DNA from: Armigeres subalbatus
Taxonomy: Eukaryota; Arthropoda; Insecta; Diptera; Culicidae
Assembly (NCBI RefSeq): GCF_024139115.2
Contig: NC_085141.1
Span: forward strand, 390,772,632 to 390,836,631
Direction of reading: 5' to 3'
Length of the DNA stretch: 64,000 nt
Shown here: positions 43,690 through 55,600 of the stretch, piece after piece
How the letters are laid out: each line of letters starts with the position of its first letter
How positions within the stretch are numbered: the first letter of the stretch is position 1
The notes under the pieces: generated by a model
What the model was told of the DNA's origin: nothing
What the model saw: only the letters and a program-made list of their open reading frames with translations
Databases searched by the model: none
Position numbers and translations under genes: made by a program

Positions 43690-46590
43690 GCGTTATTGCC
43701 GTGTCATGCACCGACACGCCACCGGACTAGCTGCGATACCTAGTTTCTGAGAGGGTCTCGATTCACCAGCAATAATGGGTTGAGTTTAATTCTTTGGAGA
43801 GGCATTCGAGGGCCACCCCGAACAAGAAACAACTACCGTCCGTGGTCGGGCGATTGTAGGCGTTGGCAGAATCACACGATCGCTGAAATTTCTGTTTACG
43901 AAGCCTTCAGACCCAACGTCGTTGTTTGGCATAATTAATGCGCTTTTCCATTGAGGGGGCAGGTAGGTTAGGTAGCTGTCTACCCCCGCCACAGCGAAAG
44001 CCTTGAAATGTGTGAACCGTGTTCGTTTGCGCCGGCAAGCCGCCACGGGCCGCGGCTGTTTGAGTGTTGAGTGTACTCCGCCGAGGAAGCGTTGTGCCGT
44101 GTGCTGCTGTCTGGCAGCTGGCAGGCTAGGCGCGTGATTTCCCGCCCGAACACGGGCTTCAAAATTCGAACAATGATAACGAAAACTGAAAATTAAATCA
44201 AACTGAAATGTTGTGCTGCTTTGTTTGGAAAATTGATTATGTTTGATCGAAATGGGCGCAAGGGAAGGACGTCTCACTGAGCGCGCGACGCGCTGTCGAC
44301 ATGGTTTGCAATAGATACCGTTCTGGGACGAAATCGGGACTGACTTGCATTCTAGAGCCCCATGGCTGATTTCGGCTCGACAGTATTTCTTACAAACTGT
44401 TTATACTACTAACACTAAACTGGACAATATATCTGACATTGAAAGATTTTCCCATTAAAATTGAAGACAAATCTGTTGAAATTATAATAATTTAAATTCA
44501 CCACGTTGCAAAATTCTGCTTTATCGAAAATCAATGCAAAAGTTAGAACATTTAATGGAAGAATTTTGTTTTTGTTTACTTCAAACAAGTTATCAAACCC
44601 GTTCAAAATTGGAATCACAACTGTTTTCTATCTACATACTATGCATTGCACTGTAACACCATCATCATTTTCCGATGGGTGGTGTATGAACACTTCGTTC
44701 TAAAGCGATTGTTGATTGTTTTTGAATTAGCGATTCAATTAAATTCAGTATTCAGTTTTCCAGTTCCAATCGGTTAATCTGATTTGACTTGTATTCGACG
44801 AGGAATGTTGCATTCGAACAGGTCAGGCACCTAAACTTTATTGAGATACAATATTAATCTATATTGGAAGAATGCATAGTAGTAGGCTAAGACCAATTTA
44901 AGAAAATATGTCATACTTTTCAACGATGCGCATTGTCTTTTCAATTCGTGCTCCAATAAATATCAATTGAGTATGAATAAGTCGATACAATTTAACTGAT
45001 TTGGTTCAAAGTATCTGAGATTTTTAGGTCTAACCAAAGTCGAATCAAGAACGAGACACCGAAGACGGCCTTTCTGTTGAGGGCGAAATACGTATCTGTT
45101 AAATTACAATCAAATGGTGGAATTATTGGGAACTAACTCATCTTATGACAAGTAAAAAAATGTTCAACCACGTTCAATCAATATAACTTATGAGCCATAA
45201 CGTAAAAGGCAACCAGGTCTACAAGCATTTCTCTTAGAAAACAAAACGTGCTCTCACATAATCGAGAGCTACCACCACTTGCTACAAATTGCCCTAGATT
45301 TGAGAATGACATTGATAAATATAAAATATAACAAATTAAACGACCTAATTCGACATGAAAAGTACATATCCTGACCGCAAATGGTTCATATCCATAGATA
45401 ATGAGAACCGCCATTAGTTCCCTGATGGAATTCCATCAACATCACTACCCCAACTCGTCCAAACCACCATTTGCTTCCATTCTCCGAATTCCGCTGATTA
45501 CGCAGCTGTCAGGATGGCAACATTTCCTGTCCATTCGCCCACTTCACTTGAATGTCCATAGTTGTCATATAGGAACGTGGGTAGGTCGGAAACATACACA
45601 CATTTCCACCAACAAAAGGTCCATAAACGCTCATTATGTGATTTTTGCGACCGTTCCTGCAGTTATTACCGTTCCCATATTCCAATGCATCACCGTCGTT
45701 CGTTATGGCCGTCGACTCGAACGCAACAACCCGAACGAATCTGGTCCACGGTGTACTCCCGAGCTGAATGGACCACCAACCGTTGTTGGTTGTCGTCATC
45801 GGTCGGTTCGTCAACTCCCTGATGATGGTGGGCACCGTCCAATCGTTATCCCAGTGTCATCATTATTGTAACAGGAAGGAATTTGCCGCTTCCACCATGT
45901 TTGCTGCTCTGCAAGCTATAGAAAAAGGTTGGATTGTCCCGAAATACGATAATTGTTTGTCCGATGACAAAGACGACGAGGACGTAGTCGCAGATGATGA
46001 TGCGTTGATGGTCGGTCGTCACATTCCATTAATCCCGAAGCAAAACCCAGTTATGATGGGATGTCCTTCGGAAAAATCTACGCTGGCTTGGCCCGGCGAC
46101 CAACTCGTGGGCTCTCGCCAACAATAAGCCCGTCAAACTAGTAACAATTGGTGTCCACATAGTCGCGGAGCAGATATGTGATGGGCTACAAGCGGGATAA
46201 AGGAACGATAATTACTCTGCGAAAACGATTATAATGGTTTGCGGCAGGCCGGAAACGTGGCTGGGAAATTGGATGCCGATTGACTTGGCTTTGAGTAGCG
46301 GGGGAAAAAGGTTGCACAGAGGCCTTGTTTTCCCGTATATGTCCCTTTTTTATATGTTGAAATTTAGCGTAAGACGGTATAATGCGCCTCACCTGGCTAT
46401 CACGTCCCCCTTTGATTTCTAGAAAACTATAACTAACTAAGGGTCAAAATCAGTTGGTACCTTTAAATATTTGTAAAACCATCATACTATGTGAATGTGG
46501 AACTATTTTTGTATTACATAATAAAAATAATAGCAAAATACAAAAAGTTACATTTTTTATGTAACTTTTCATGTTTGTTTGCTCAACATT
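43690..46590. other. Mostly single-copy-looking interval
   Basis: 43790-44300 is GC-rich and gives a 163-aa minus frame without motif. 44400-45050 is AT-rich. 45400-46130 again has balanced composition with overlapping 156-, 108- and 119-aa frames that read equally well on both strands, so no gene is called. This stretch could contain exons of a gene I cannot recognise. Confidence 0.35.
45055..45165. mobile_element. Half palindromic MITE
   Basis: GAAGACGGCCTTTCTGTTGA, GGGCGAAATACGTATCTGTT then TGGTGGAATTATTGGGAACT and CATCTTATGACAAGT follow the loop and right arm of the family seen at 41944-42110 and 60411-60533. The left arm is absent. Confidence 0.65.
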
Positions 46591-46609
46591 CTGGAGCGAC
46601 GCTAGCATA

Positions 46610-47082
46610 TTATTATTATTATTTATTCAGACTAAGGCCGAAGTGGCCTGTGCGGTATATAAGAGTCTTCTCCATTCGGCTCGGTCCATGGCTACACGTC
46701 GCCAACCACGCAGTCTACGGAGGGTCCGCAAGTCATCTTCCACCTGATCGATCCACCTTGCCCGCTAGGCTTGACGATCCCTCCCCAGGCCATCTGCGAG
46801 TTGTGGGGCTTGCCTAGGATGTGGTGGGGTTTGACAGTGGGCCCTGTTAAACCTCTATAAAAAGCTGCATGTATCCGCAAGTAGGCCCCACCAAAGCGAC
46901 CGTGTGCCGCTCAAAGCGCACAAGCCCAAGTCCTGGTGTTAGGTGGGACGCTAAACAGCCCTGACACGACGGCCCTCCGACGAGACAGGAGGTTTGCGCA
47001 GGCCCAATAAGCCGCCTAGAAAACCAATCATTACGAACAATATAAGAGATAATGCGACTCGATATAATCGGCAAAGACCTAG
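46610..47082 (-). mobile_element. RTE LINE copy with 5' inversion (twin-primed)
   Basis: 46610-46764 is the 3' end of the RTE family of 47515-50796, in the same minus orientation (ACTAAGGCCGAAGTGGCC...CACCTTGCCCG). 46765-47082 is the 5' leader of the same family but in plus orientation (GCTTGACGATCCCTCC... to GGCAAAGACCTAGG). The whole is flanked by GCGACGCTAGCATA (46596-46609, 47083-47096). The inverted piece ends CCTAGGCGACG, sharing GCGACG with the target, as expected if target DNA primed internally on the LINE RNA. The coding region is entirely lost. Confidence 0.88.
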
Positions 47083-47096
47083 GCGACGCTAGCATA

Positions 47097-47399
47097 CATT
47101 CCGCAAAACTTGCACTGGAATACTCAGTTGGGTAACAAAATAACTTTTCTCGGTGGTTAATATGATATAACATTGCTTCCATCTTTCATCTTCTAAAAGG
47201 CTATGTGTTCGCTCCAAAATCAAACTTTTTATAGAAGGCCCGTAGACCCATAGTGTGGTAGAGTAAAAACACATTTCACTGGTCAAAACGCCCCAGTGTA
47301 GGCAGGACGATATGCCTTTACCAACTAGACACAAGAGCGGTGGGCTTGCAGCAGCTGCTTCCAAATTATATAGAAAATATTGAAATGTAATTCAAACCT
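47097..47399. other. Interval with no recognised feature
   Basis: A 91-aa minus frame shows no motif. The left end of the Juan-like element may lie within it, but I cannot see where. Confidence 0.35.
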
Positions 47400-47514
47400 G
47401 CTTAAATGAACTTATGTTGGTTTTTTAATGTCCAGCACCTGACGACTCAGGTAGCAGGTCTGCTTCCGATTTCGATTTTCTAACTCAACAATTGCATCAC
47501 ATAATTGATGCAAT

Positions 47515-50500
47515 TTATTATTATTTATTCAGACTAAGGCCGAAGTGGCCTGTGCGGTATATAAGAGTCTTCTCCATTCGGCTCGTTCCATGGCTTCAAA
47601 TCGCTAACCACGCAGTCTACGGAGGTTCCGCAAGTCATCTTCCACCTGATCGATCCACCTTGCCCGGTGCGCACCTCGCCTTCTTGTGCCCGTCGGATCG
47701 TTGTCAAGAACCATTTTCACCGGGTTACTGTCCGACATTCTGGCTACGTGCCCGGCCCACCACAGCCGTTCGCGGTGTGAACGATGGATGGTTCTTCCAG
47801 CAGCTCATGCAACTCGTGGTTCATTCGCCTCCTCCACGTACCGTCCCCCATCTGCACCCCACCATAGATGGTACACAGCGCTTTCCTTTCGAAAACTCCA
47901 AGTGCGCGTTGGTCCTCCACGAGCAACGTCCAGGTCTCGTGTCCGTAGAGGACTACCGGTCTAATGAGCGTTTTGTAGATAGTCAGTTTGGTACGGCGGC
48001 GAACTCTATTCGATCGGAGCGTCTTGCGGAGTACAAAGTACGTACGATTTCCAGCCACTATGCGTCTCCGAATTTCTCTGCTGGTATAATTTTCGGCAGT
48101 CACCAGTGAGCCCAAGTACACAAATTCTTCTACCATCTCGATTTCGTCACCACCGATGCAAACTCGCGGTTGGTGGCTCACATTGCATTGTATCCTCTTG
48201 AACCCCTTCCTATCATGTACTACATCTTCGACGTGTTGATGGCTAGTCCGATTTGCTTAGCTTCCCTCTTCAGTTTGATGTAGGCTTCCTCCATCTTCTC
48301 AAAGCTACGTGCCATAATATCTATGTCATCGGCGAAGCCAAATAGCTGGACGGACTTATTGAAAATTGTACCACTCGTGTTAATCTCTGCTCTTCGTATT
48401 ACCCCCTCCGAAACGATGTTTAATAGCAGACACGAAAGACCATCACCTTGCCGTAACCCTCTACGCGTTTCGGAGGGAGTCGAGAATGCCCCTGAAACTC
48501 AAACTACGCACATCACCCGATCCATCGTCGCCTTAATCAACCGTATCAGTTTATCCGGAAATCCGTTTTCGTGCATTAGCTGCCATAGCTGGTCCCGATC
48601 GATTGTATCATATGCGGCTTTGAAGTCGATAAATAGATGATGTGTGGGCATGTTGTATTCGCGGCATTTCTGCAATACCTGACGTATGGCGAACACCTGG
48701 TCTGTGGTAGAGCATTCACCCATAAATCTCGCCTGGTACTGCCCCATGAACTCTCTTACAATTGGTGTTAGTCGGCGGCATAAAATTTGGGAGAGTACCT
48801 TGTAGGCGGCGTTCAGCAATGTGATTGCGCGGTAGTTGCTACAATCCAGCTTATCGCTCTTTTGTAGATGGGTCACGACACCTTCCATCCACTCCTGCGG
48901 CAGAACCTCATCCTCCCAAACCTTGGTAATCACCCAGTGCAGCGCTCTAGCCAGTGCTTCACCACCGTGTTTAAACAGCTCTCCTGGTAGTTGGTCAACT
49001 CCAGGGGCTTTGTTGTTTTTCAGCCGGCCGATCTCCTCCTGGATTTCCTGTATATTCGGAGCCGGAAGTCACATGTCCTGCGCGCGTGCTCCTAGGTTCA
49101 TTACCATACCGCCACCGTTGTCTGCCATATCGCCATTCAGGTGCTCTTCGTAGTGCTGCCGCCGCCTTTGGATCACCTCGCGCTCGTTCGTAAGAAGGTT
49201 CCCGTTTAAGTCCTTACACATATCAGGCTATGGCACGTGGCCCTTACGTGAACGGTTCAACTTCTCATAGAAATTTCGTGTGTTATTAGCGCGGTAAAGT
49301 TGCTCCGTCTCTTCACGGTCTCGATCTTCCTGCTGACGCTTTTTCCTTCGGAAAATCAAGTTTTGTCTGTTCCGCGCCCGTTTATATCGTGCCTCGTTCG
49401 CCCTCGTGCGGTGTTGCAGCAATCTCGCCCATGCTGCTTTCTTCTCTTCCACTAACTGCTCACATTCGCCGTCATACCAGTCGTTTCTCTGATCCGAAGG
49501 CACCGTGCCAAGTGCAGCGGTTGCGGTGCTACCAATGGAGGATCGAATATCTCTCCAGCCATCTTCAAGAGACGCTGCACCTAGCTGCTCTTCCGTTGGG
49601 AGTGCCACTTCCAGCTGCTGCGCGTATTCTTGGGCTAGTCTACCGTCTTGTAGCCGCCCAATGTTGAGCCACGGCGTCCGACTTCGACGCGTGTTGTATA
49701 CCGTCGAGAGTTTTGAGCGCAGGCATACTGCAACGAGGTAGTGGTCGGATTCAATATCCGCACTGCGGTAAGTCCGGACGTTCGTGATGTCGGAGAAGAA
49801 TTTACCGTCGATTAGAACGTGGTCGATTTGGTTTTCCGTTTCTTGGTTAGGTGATCTCCATGTGGCCTTGTGGATATTTTTGCGGGGAAAGAAGGTGCTT
49901 CGGACTACCATTCCGCGGGAGGCTGCAAAGTTTATGCATCTTTGGCCGTTGTCATTCGTTACGGTGTGCAGACTATCCGGTCCGATGACATGTCCTCCCT
50001 TCCTACCTGTGCGTTCATGTCACCGATGACGATTTTGACGTCCCGCAGTGGGCATCCATCGTATGTCTGCTCCAGCTGTGCGTAGAACGCTTCTTTCTCG
50101 TCGTCGGGTCTCCCTTCGTGTGGGCAGTGCACGTTGATGATGCTATAGTTGAAGAAACGGCCTTTTATCCTCAGCTTGCACATCCTTGCGTTGATTGGCT
50201 GTCACCCAATCACGCGTTGGCGCATCTTACCCAGCACTAGCCGGTTCCCAGCTCGTTAATGGTGCCACAGCTTTGGTGGGAGGTAGCCGCTCGATGCCCG
50301 CTTTTCCACACTTGCTGTCCTGTCCAGCAAATCTCCTGCCGCTCTAAGACGTCGAAGTTGCGGGGATGTAATTCATCGTAAATCATCCTGTCGCAACCTG
50401 CGAAACCTAGCGACTTGCAGTTCCATGTTCCAAGCTTCCAATCGTGATCCTTTATTCGTCGCCTAGGTCTTTGCCGATTATATCGAGTCGTATTATCTTT

Positions 50501-50796
50501 TATATTGCTCGTAATTATTGGTTTTCCAGGCGGCTTATTGGGCCTGCGCAAACCTCCTGTCTCGTCGGAGGGCCGTCGTGTCAGGTCTGTTTTGTGTCCC
50601 ACCTGACACTAGGACTTGGGCTTGTGCGCTTCGAGCGGCACACGATCGCGGGCCTACTTGCGGATACATGCAGCTTTTTATAGGAATTTAACAGGCCCCC
50701 TCTCCCCCCACCACATTCTAGGCAAGCCCCACCACTCGCAGATGGCCTAAGGAGGGATCGTCAAGCCCTTGGACAAAGTCCCTGCTGCCCGCAGTG
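47515..50796 (-). pseudogene. RTE-clade LINE, near full length (JAM1-like)
   Basis: Read right to left: leader (50796-50610), endonuclease in three frames (50602-50237 with KLGTWNCKSL; 50183-49959 with FFNYSIINVHCP and VIGDMNAQVG; 49911-49228 with ENQIDHVLID and IESDHYLVAV), then RT (48933-48499: LDCSNYRAITLLNAAYK, FIDFKAAYDTIDRDQLW; then GFADDMDIM near 48335) and the C-terminal region (48181-47744: EEFVYLGSLVTAEN, VVLYGHETW). Flanks ATTGATGCAAT / ATTAATGCAAT (47504-47514, 50797-50807) are an 11-bp duplication with one change. Several frameshifts inactivate it. It sits inside ORF1 of the Juan-like element. Confidence 0.93.
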
Positions 50797-51189
50797 ATTA
50801 ATGCAATGTTCAAAGCAAATACCAAAACTCAAGCTATTCAGGTTGGTATCAAATTTACTCAAAGAATTGTTATAGGACTTCGTTTTAATGGATCCAAATA
50901 ATTCTTTGAAAATTTCAAATTGGAATGCCCGCTCTTAAAGGGTAAGGAAGATGATTTATTCAACTTCCTATCAGTTCATAATGTGCACATTGACATTATA
51001 ACTGAAACATATTTAAAACTTGGACTCCTCATCAAAAGAGATTCAAATTATTTTATCTACCGTAATGATCGTCTTGACAGCGCCTGTTGGGGGGTCGCCA
51101 TTGTTATTAATAGACGTATTAAACAAACATTATTTTCTTCCTTTGAAACAAAAGTTTTTGAAACTTTGGGAGTTTCTGTTGAAACAAAT

Positions 51190-51669
51190 TTCCATACCGT
51201 TTCCATTACTATTCCTATACCTTCAACTTGAGTATTCTATCAGTAATCTGCTAGAATTGGAAATGAACTATAGAGCTCGTTTCCTACATCCAATTAGAAA
51301 TTCCATCAGTTACCTTCTCCTATCTATCACATTGGCAGATCGTTAACCAAGACGGACCTCTGCCTCTCCAACCTAACCCAGAAATTCCAACAAATTCCGC
51401 ATGAACTCGTGGCAAGTGCAGAGGTATATTCGGCTTGCAGTGGGCGAGTGATTGCATCATCATTTCCTCCCCTTCCCTACATTGACTTGCATTCTGACGT
51501 GGCAGGCGCCAGTATGACCTAACAAATGAGGTCACCAGTACTTGTACATTGAAGATGTGTGCTAGTCCCAAGCAAACATCTGTTGGTTCCCTGTGCAAGA
51601 ACAGCTGATCTGGTCATAATGGAGTAGCAACTACGAGCAGTCAATCAAGCTCAAGCTCAAGCTCAAGCT
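51190..51669 (+). mobile_element. Feilai-like SINE, 5'-truncated
   Basis: Lacks the tRNA-like head and begins at TTCCATACCGTTTCC of the body. It ends in CAAGCTCAAGCTCAAGCT. No clear target duplication is seen, and about 270 bp of the Juan-like endonuclease sequence is missing at this place, so the insertion was accompanied by a deletion or one happened later. Confidence 0.88.
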
Positions 51670-52078
51670 AGATGAAATCCTTATACAATTGATTTAGTTT
51701 TAACGGATTCAAGTCAACTGTGTGGCCAATTGGTAACTTATGCTGAATTTGACTATGATCACTTTCCTGTAACGTTTGAAATCTCACAAGAAGCAAACCA
51801 TAATCCAATCAGCTCAACTTTTAATTACCATAGAACTGATTGGGATGTATATAAAACGTATGTCGATAGGAAATTCCTATTAGGAATTTTGATGTTGATA
51901 TTCCTCTCGATACCAAAAGTGATATTAATAATGCTCTCGTATCTTTGACAAATTTAATTGTCGAAGCCAGAGGCATTGCAATGTAAAACTAAATTTAACT
52001 CCATTATTATTGACGACGATCTACAGCTTATGATCCGGCTTAAAATGTGAGGCGAAGGCAATACCAAAGAAATCTTGA

Positions 52079-52411
52079 CTTGACAGTTTTACTTCATCGC
52101 CGACGTTCCGATCCGGGGATGGGATCATCTTCAGGGCTCGATGGCATACAATTTGTTAATTACCGCTACATTCTTACGGATATTTGTCCTGTTCGGTTTC
52201 GCCCATCGTCCAGCTGCAAAACAAAATATAGTGACAAATTTAAAAAGTGAGCTATATTTTTGTCAATGTGGCCAGAAACATTCTACATGAAACCGAACAG
52301 GACAAATCTCTGTAAGAAAGTAGCGGTAATTAACAAATTGACTGCCATCGATCCCTGAATAAGATCCCATCCCCGGATCGAAACGTCGGCGATGAAGTAA
52401 AACTGTCAACG
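52079..52411. mobile_element. Long-TIR hairpin MITE
   Basis: TTGACAGTTTTACTTCATCG then CCGACGTT at the left pairs with AACGTCGGCGATGAAG-TAAAACTGTCAA at the right. The arms run about 150 bp (GATCCGGGGATGGGATC, AATTACCGCTAC, GTCCTGTTCGGTTTC). It interrupts the Juan-like ORF2 just after RRRQYQRN. Confidence 0.85.
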
Positions 52412-54640
52412 CTATTATTAATGACTGAAAGCCAATCCGAAAATTAAGTTATTAGCAACAATCCTATGACATTTTTTAACATTTACCATCACTGTAACAC
52501 GAGCAACACTCATTCAAACAGTTTATGATGGCAACTGCCATTCTGGGCTTAATCGGCCTATTAAAATCAAATTCCATGAGATAAAGAATGTCGTTGGTGT
52601 ATTTTCCCACATATTTTTATTCCTGAGAAAAGCATTACCAACTTCAGCTTATGCAACATATGATTCGGGTTCAATTTTCAGATAATGTTCAAGCAAAGGG
52701 TAGATTTTGAGAGGTGCCCCGTTGAAAGTTTGTACCTTTTTGTTGCTAGCCCAGCCGAATGCTGTATACAGCGGCAAATGATTTCCTTCAAGCAGCCGAC
52801 AGCAATGAATTGTCATATAATTGAGTTCGGAACATATGCTTCCGAAAATCAAACAGCCGATCTATCATCATCATCATCATCATAATCGTCATCATCGTGA
52901 ATGCAAAATGTGGCAAATGAAACCAAAGCATCACATGAACTGTACAAAAAGCTAACCCAGAACAAATCGAATATCGCCCGTTGCGCGATAGTCTGCTAGG
53001 CATTCCACATCCATCACCAAAATGCATCATTTAAACCCGGGCATATCGATAAATCGAAAAGTGCTCGTCAAATGTAGTGCAGCATCAGTAGATGTCAAAT
53101 ACAATTGCAGTCTATCGACCAGCAATGCCCGCAACGCTATCGCCACCGGCCGGCCGGGAAATGCTATGCAGGGTAGAAAACGTGTGAAATCAATTTTTCC
53201 CGAAGCAATTGTGCTGAAATCGCTACATGTGTATGTGAAATAGATATGGATACGTACATAGCAGCTCTGTGCAATCAACTCGCCACGTTAGCTTCAAAGC
53301 GCGAAGCATAACAGCATGATTGCACCCTCGTGATCTTCCTCTTCACCGCCCGGGGCTGGGATTGGTTGTTGTTGTGGAATTAGCGCCACAATTCGCGACG
53401 TTGTTTTCCCCGATGACCGGTCCGTGCTGGGCTGTGAGACTGAATAAAGAATTGAGCAGTCAAACAGTCAGTGGTGGGGCAGTCTGGAGCCAGCGGAAAA
53501 TGCAACTGCTGACCGAGTTTTATGTGCAATTTGGGGACTGCTTTGGGCGGCGAAGCTAATTTTTAAACTCACCCAGTGGAAATTTATGGAATGCTAGTGA
53601 GTTGCTGGTACGCTGGTTAATGATTTGGAAAATTGCGGCTGTGGAACAGTTTGGAATGATGATGAATGTGGGAAATGTTACATTCGATTTTGACTGGTAG
53701 CTCAAAATTCTGTGATAGGATGGCAATAAGAAGACGGGCTGCTCGCATTGGATGGTTTAATTAATTTCTATATTGACTATATTGTTCAATGTTTTATTAA
53801 GCCCAATATGTAGTAATCCATTTTGCTGTTTTTACATTATAAAAGCACACGAGCTAACATTTAACAGCATTATGTACATTACCAAACACTGACAGACTTT
53901 AAAAATTAAAAAATAGAAGACAGTAATATTGCAAAGTAACTACCTACTGACTTTTCATCAATTTATTGAAAATGTTCGAAACATGACGCATAGTTTTTTG
54001 TAGTGAATAAAATCACTCAAAACACGTTTTAAAACAGACATCCTGCATATACAGAAGGCTTTTGAACCGGTCATTGAAAAGTTTTGGCAGGGTTTTTTAT
54101 GCGCCCCCAATCGAGCAACGGTATGTCGTTTGTTCTTTAAATATTAATTCAAAACCAATTTATTGCTTTTAAAGCGTATAATCTAAGTCCTCAAAATAAA
54201 TGAAACGTGATTCTCTTGTTAAGGGTTCAGTTCTGGCACCTACGCGACGGATTGGGATACTCACCCCGCTCTGATTCCGAGCAAAGTAGATAGGGGGAAA
54301 GATCTGCATGTCTCGTAATCTGATTAAAATTTGAGCATAATTCTGTGAAATGCTGGGTTTGAGGTTGAGTGGGGATACTTTGAACCGATGATATTATGTG
54401 ATGCGGCACGGCAGTAATGCTAAATGGTTGCTGACCATGGATGGAAGCAATGTCTGGTGTAATTTAAATAAGGGAAGATCCATCTAGTACGTCACATAGA
54501 AAACGACTGTGTTCAGCCCCCCTTTCTCATCGTCAAATATTTTTTAAGCATAACATGTAATTTTGAAATGTTCATAACGGGAGGTACTTATGGACGTCCC
54601 CCAAGAGCGAATGTGTGAGCTAAGTCTGTGTAACTTTGTT
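52412..54640. other. Mostly single-copy-looking interval
   Basis: Contains a (CAT)n run at 52864-52882. 52650-53560 has balanced composition and several 60-83 aa frames on both strands without motif. 54476-54545 (CATCTAGTACGTCACATAGA...CAGCCCCCC) resembles the edge of a DNA-transposon family. No gene is called. Confidence 0.35.
52864..52882. repeat. (CAT)n microsatellite
   Basis: Six CAT units, with CGTCATCATCG following. Confidence 0.85.
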
Positions 54641-55390
54641 TTATTCCCCTTTTCCGAAAGCTAAACTGGTTACGGACAATACACGGCTTTTGGAGGATAG
54701 GTAAGTTGCGTCACATTTTGGCGAAGATGATGAAGGGAGGTGGAAAACTAATGTTTCAGACAGCTGCCACATGGATAGACTACCGGCAAAGGCAATATCC
54801 TCCGTTGGCTCGGTTGGCCGGATAAAATCGCGATGTTTTGTGTGTAGAAAGATCTGGCGTAGGATTCGGGAAGGAGAACTACCACCATCCACCACCAGAT
54901 AGCTGCCAGGCGAGTTGTCGGATTGTGTTATGTTTATGATTACGTTATAAATTACGTAAGTAAACAAATTTAGCGAACGCACACATCCGCACAAACACGG
55001 GAGATTTTCCTGGAGGGAATTTTCGACAGCACCAGGATTGAATCGCTCTCTAACAGCTACGTGGGGGGGAATGAAAATGTTGCCAACTGGAAGGATAAAG
55101 TTGTTGCTAGTCGGAAAGATTGCCCCAGCAATAAAAGCAAGAAGTTGGGTTTTAGTTTTGAAATTTAGGGTTTCCGCCTTCCTGTCTATCGCTGAGCTGT
55201 TGCTATTGTGCTTTGTATGAGAACTTATAGATGGAGTAATTCCAGCAGAGCTGAGTGAATTATGAAACAATTCAACCAGAATGTATGATGATTTAATGGA
55301 CCGAAAGAATGTGGGTTGTTTTGTTTTGAAATATAATAAGCATGAAATGTGGTGGTAGGCTTCTAAACTGGAGGTATCTGACTGTTGCAA
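54641..55390 (-). CDS. Long open frame of uncertain reality (249 aa)
   Basis: The longest frame in this part, starting MQQSDTSSLEAYHH and ending VLSVTSLAFGKGE. It is serine-rich, with no recognised domain, no clear signal peptide and no repeated motif. A modest hydrophobic stretch (SLNLFTYVIYNVIINIT) lies near the middle. No splice or promoter context supports it. It could be chance or an old coding remnant. Confidence 0.2.
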   Translation of the reverse strand: MQQSDTSSLEAYHHISCLLYFKTKQPTFFRSIKSSYILVELFHNSLSSAGITPSISSHTKHNSNSSAIDRKAETLNFKTKTQLLAFIAGAIFPTSNNFILPVGNIFIPPHVAVRERFNPGAVENSLQENLPCLCGCVRSLNLFTYVIYNVIINITQSDNSPGSYLVVDGGSSPSRILRQIFLHTKHRDFIRPTEPTEDIAFAGSLSMWQLSETLVFHLPSSSSPKCDATYLSSKSRVLSVTSLAFGKGE

Positions 55391-55439
55391 ACTGAGTTCA
55401 ATGCCATTGAGAACTGATAATCAACCCAGTGAAAGTTCG

Positions 55440-55600
55440 AAAAATGTATTGGAGGGTAACCACTTTCTTCGGTGGGTTTGATCTCACGAAACCAGTACGC
55501 TAGACATGTGCTTTCCCTACTAAGCTACGAAGGACCTCCACCGTCCGTCCTCCGCAGCTCAGAAGGCTACTGATGAGATCAAATTTCCAACACCAGGCAC
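55440..55600 (-). mobile_element. tRNA-like SINE copy
   Basis: Minus strand GGTCCTTCGTAGCTTAGTAG (box A-like), GTCTAGCGTACTGGTTTCG, GAGATCAAACCCACC, then GAAAGTGGTTACCCTCCAATACATTTT. Same family as 33745-33880 and 38670-39000. Confidence 0.65.

Larger units (their letters stand above)
47400..52078 (+). pseudogene. Juan-like Jockey LINE, broken by three insertions
   Basis: Pieces in order: end of ORF1 (47430-47514: PDDSGSRSASDFDFLTQQLHH) continued after the RTE insertion (50797-50901: MFKANTKTQAIQVGIKF, IVIGLRFNGSK, stop). ORF2 starts at ATG 50888, overlapping the end of ORF1, with endonuclease start LKISNWNARS, then a frameshift and KGKEDDLFNFLSVHNVHIDI, ITETYL and GVAIVINRRIKQ. After the SINE: LVLTDSSQLCGQLVTYAEFD, YDHFPVTFEIS and NYHRTDWDVYKTYVD. 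The part between about 51190 and 51670 (roughly 90 residues of the endonuclease) is missing. The sequence closely recalls Juan-A. No RT is present; it stops at the MITE at 52079. Confidence 0.85.

Noticed and set aside
43786..44277. 163-aa minus-strand ORF
   Set aside because: GC-rich region where stops are rare; no motif, and an overlapping frame in another phase is also open.
45401..46127. Overlapping 156-, 108- and 119-aa ORFs
   Set aside because: Equally open on both strands, with no domain or splice-supported structure.
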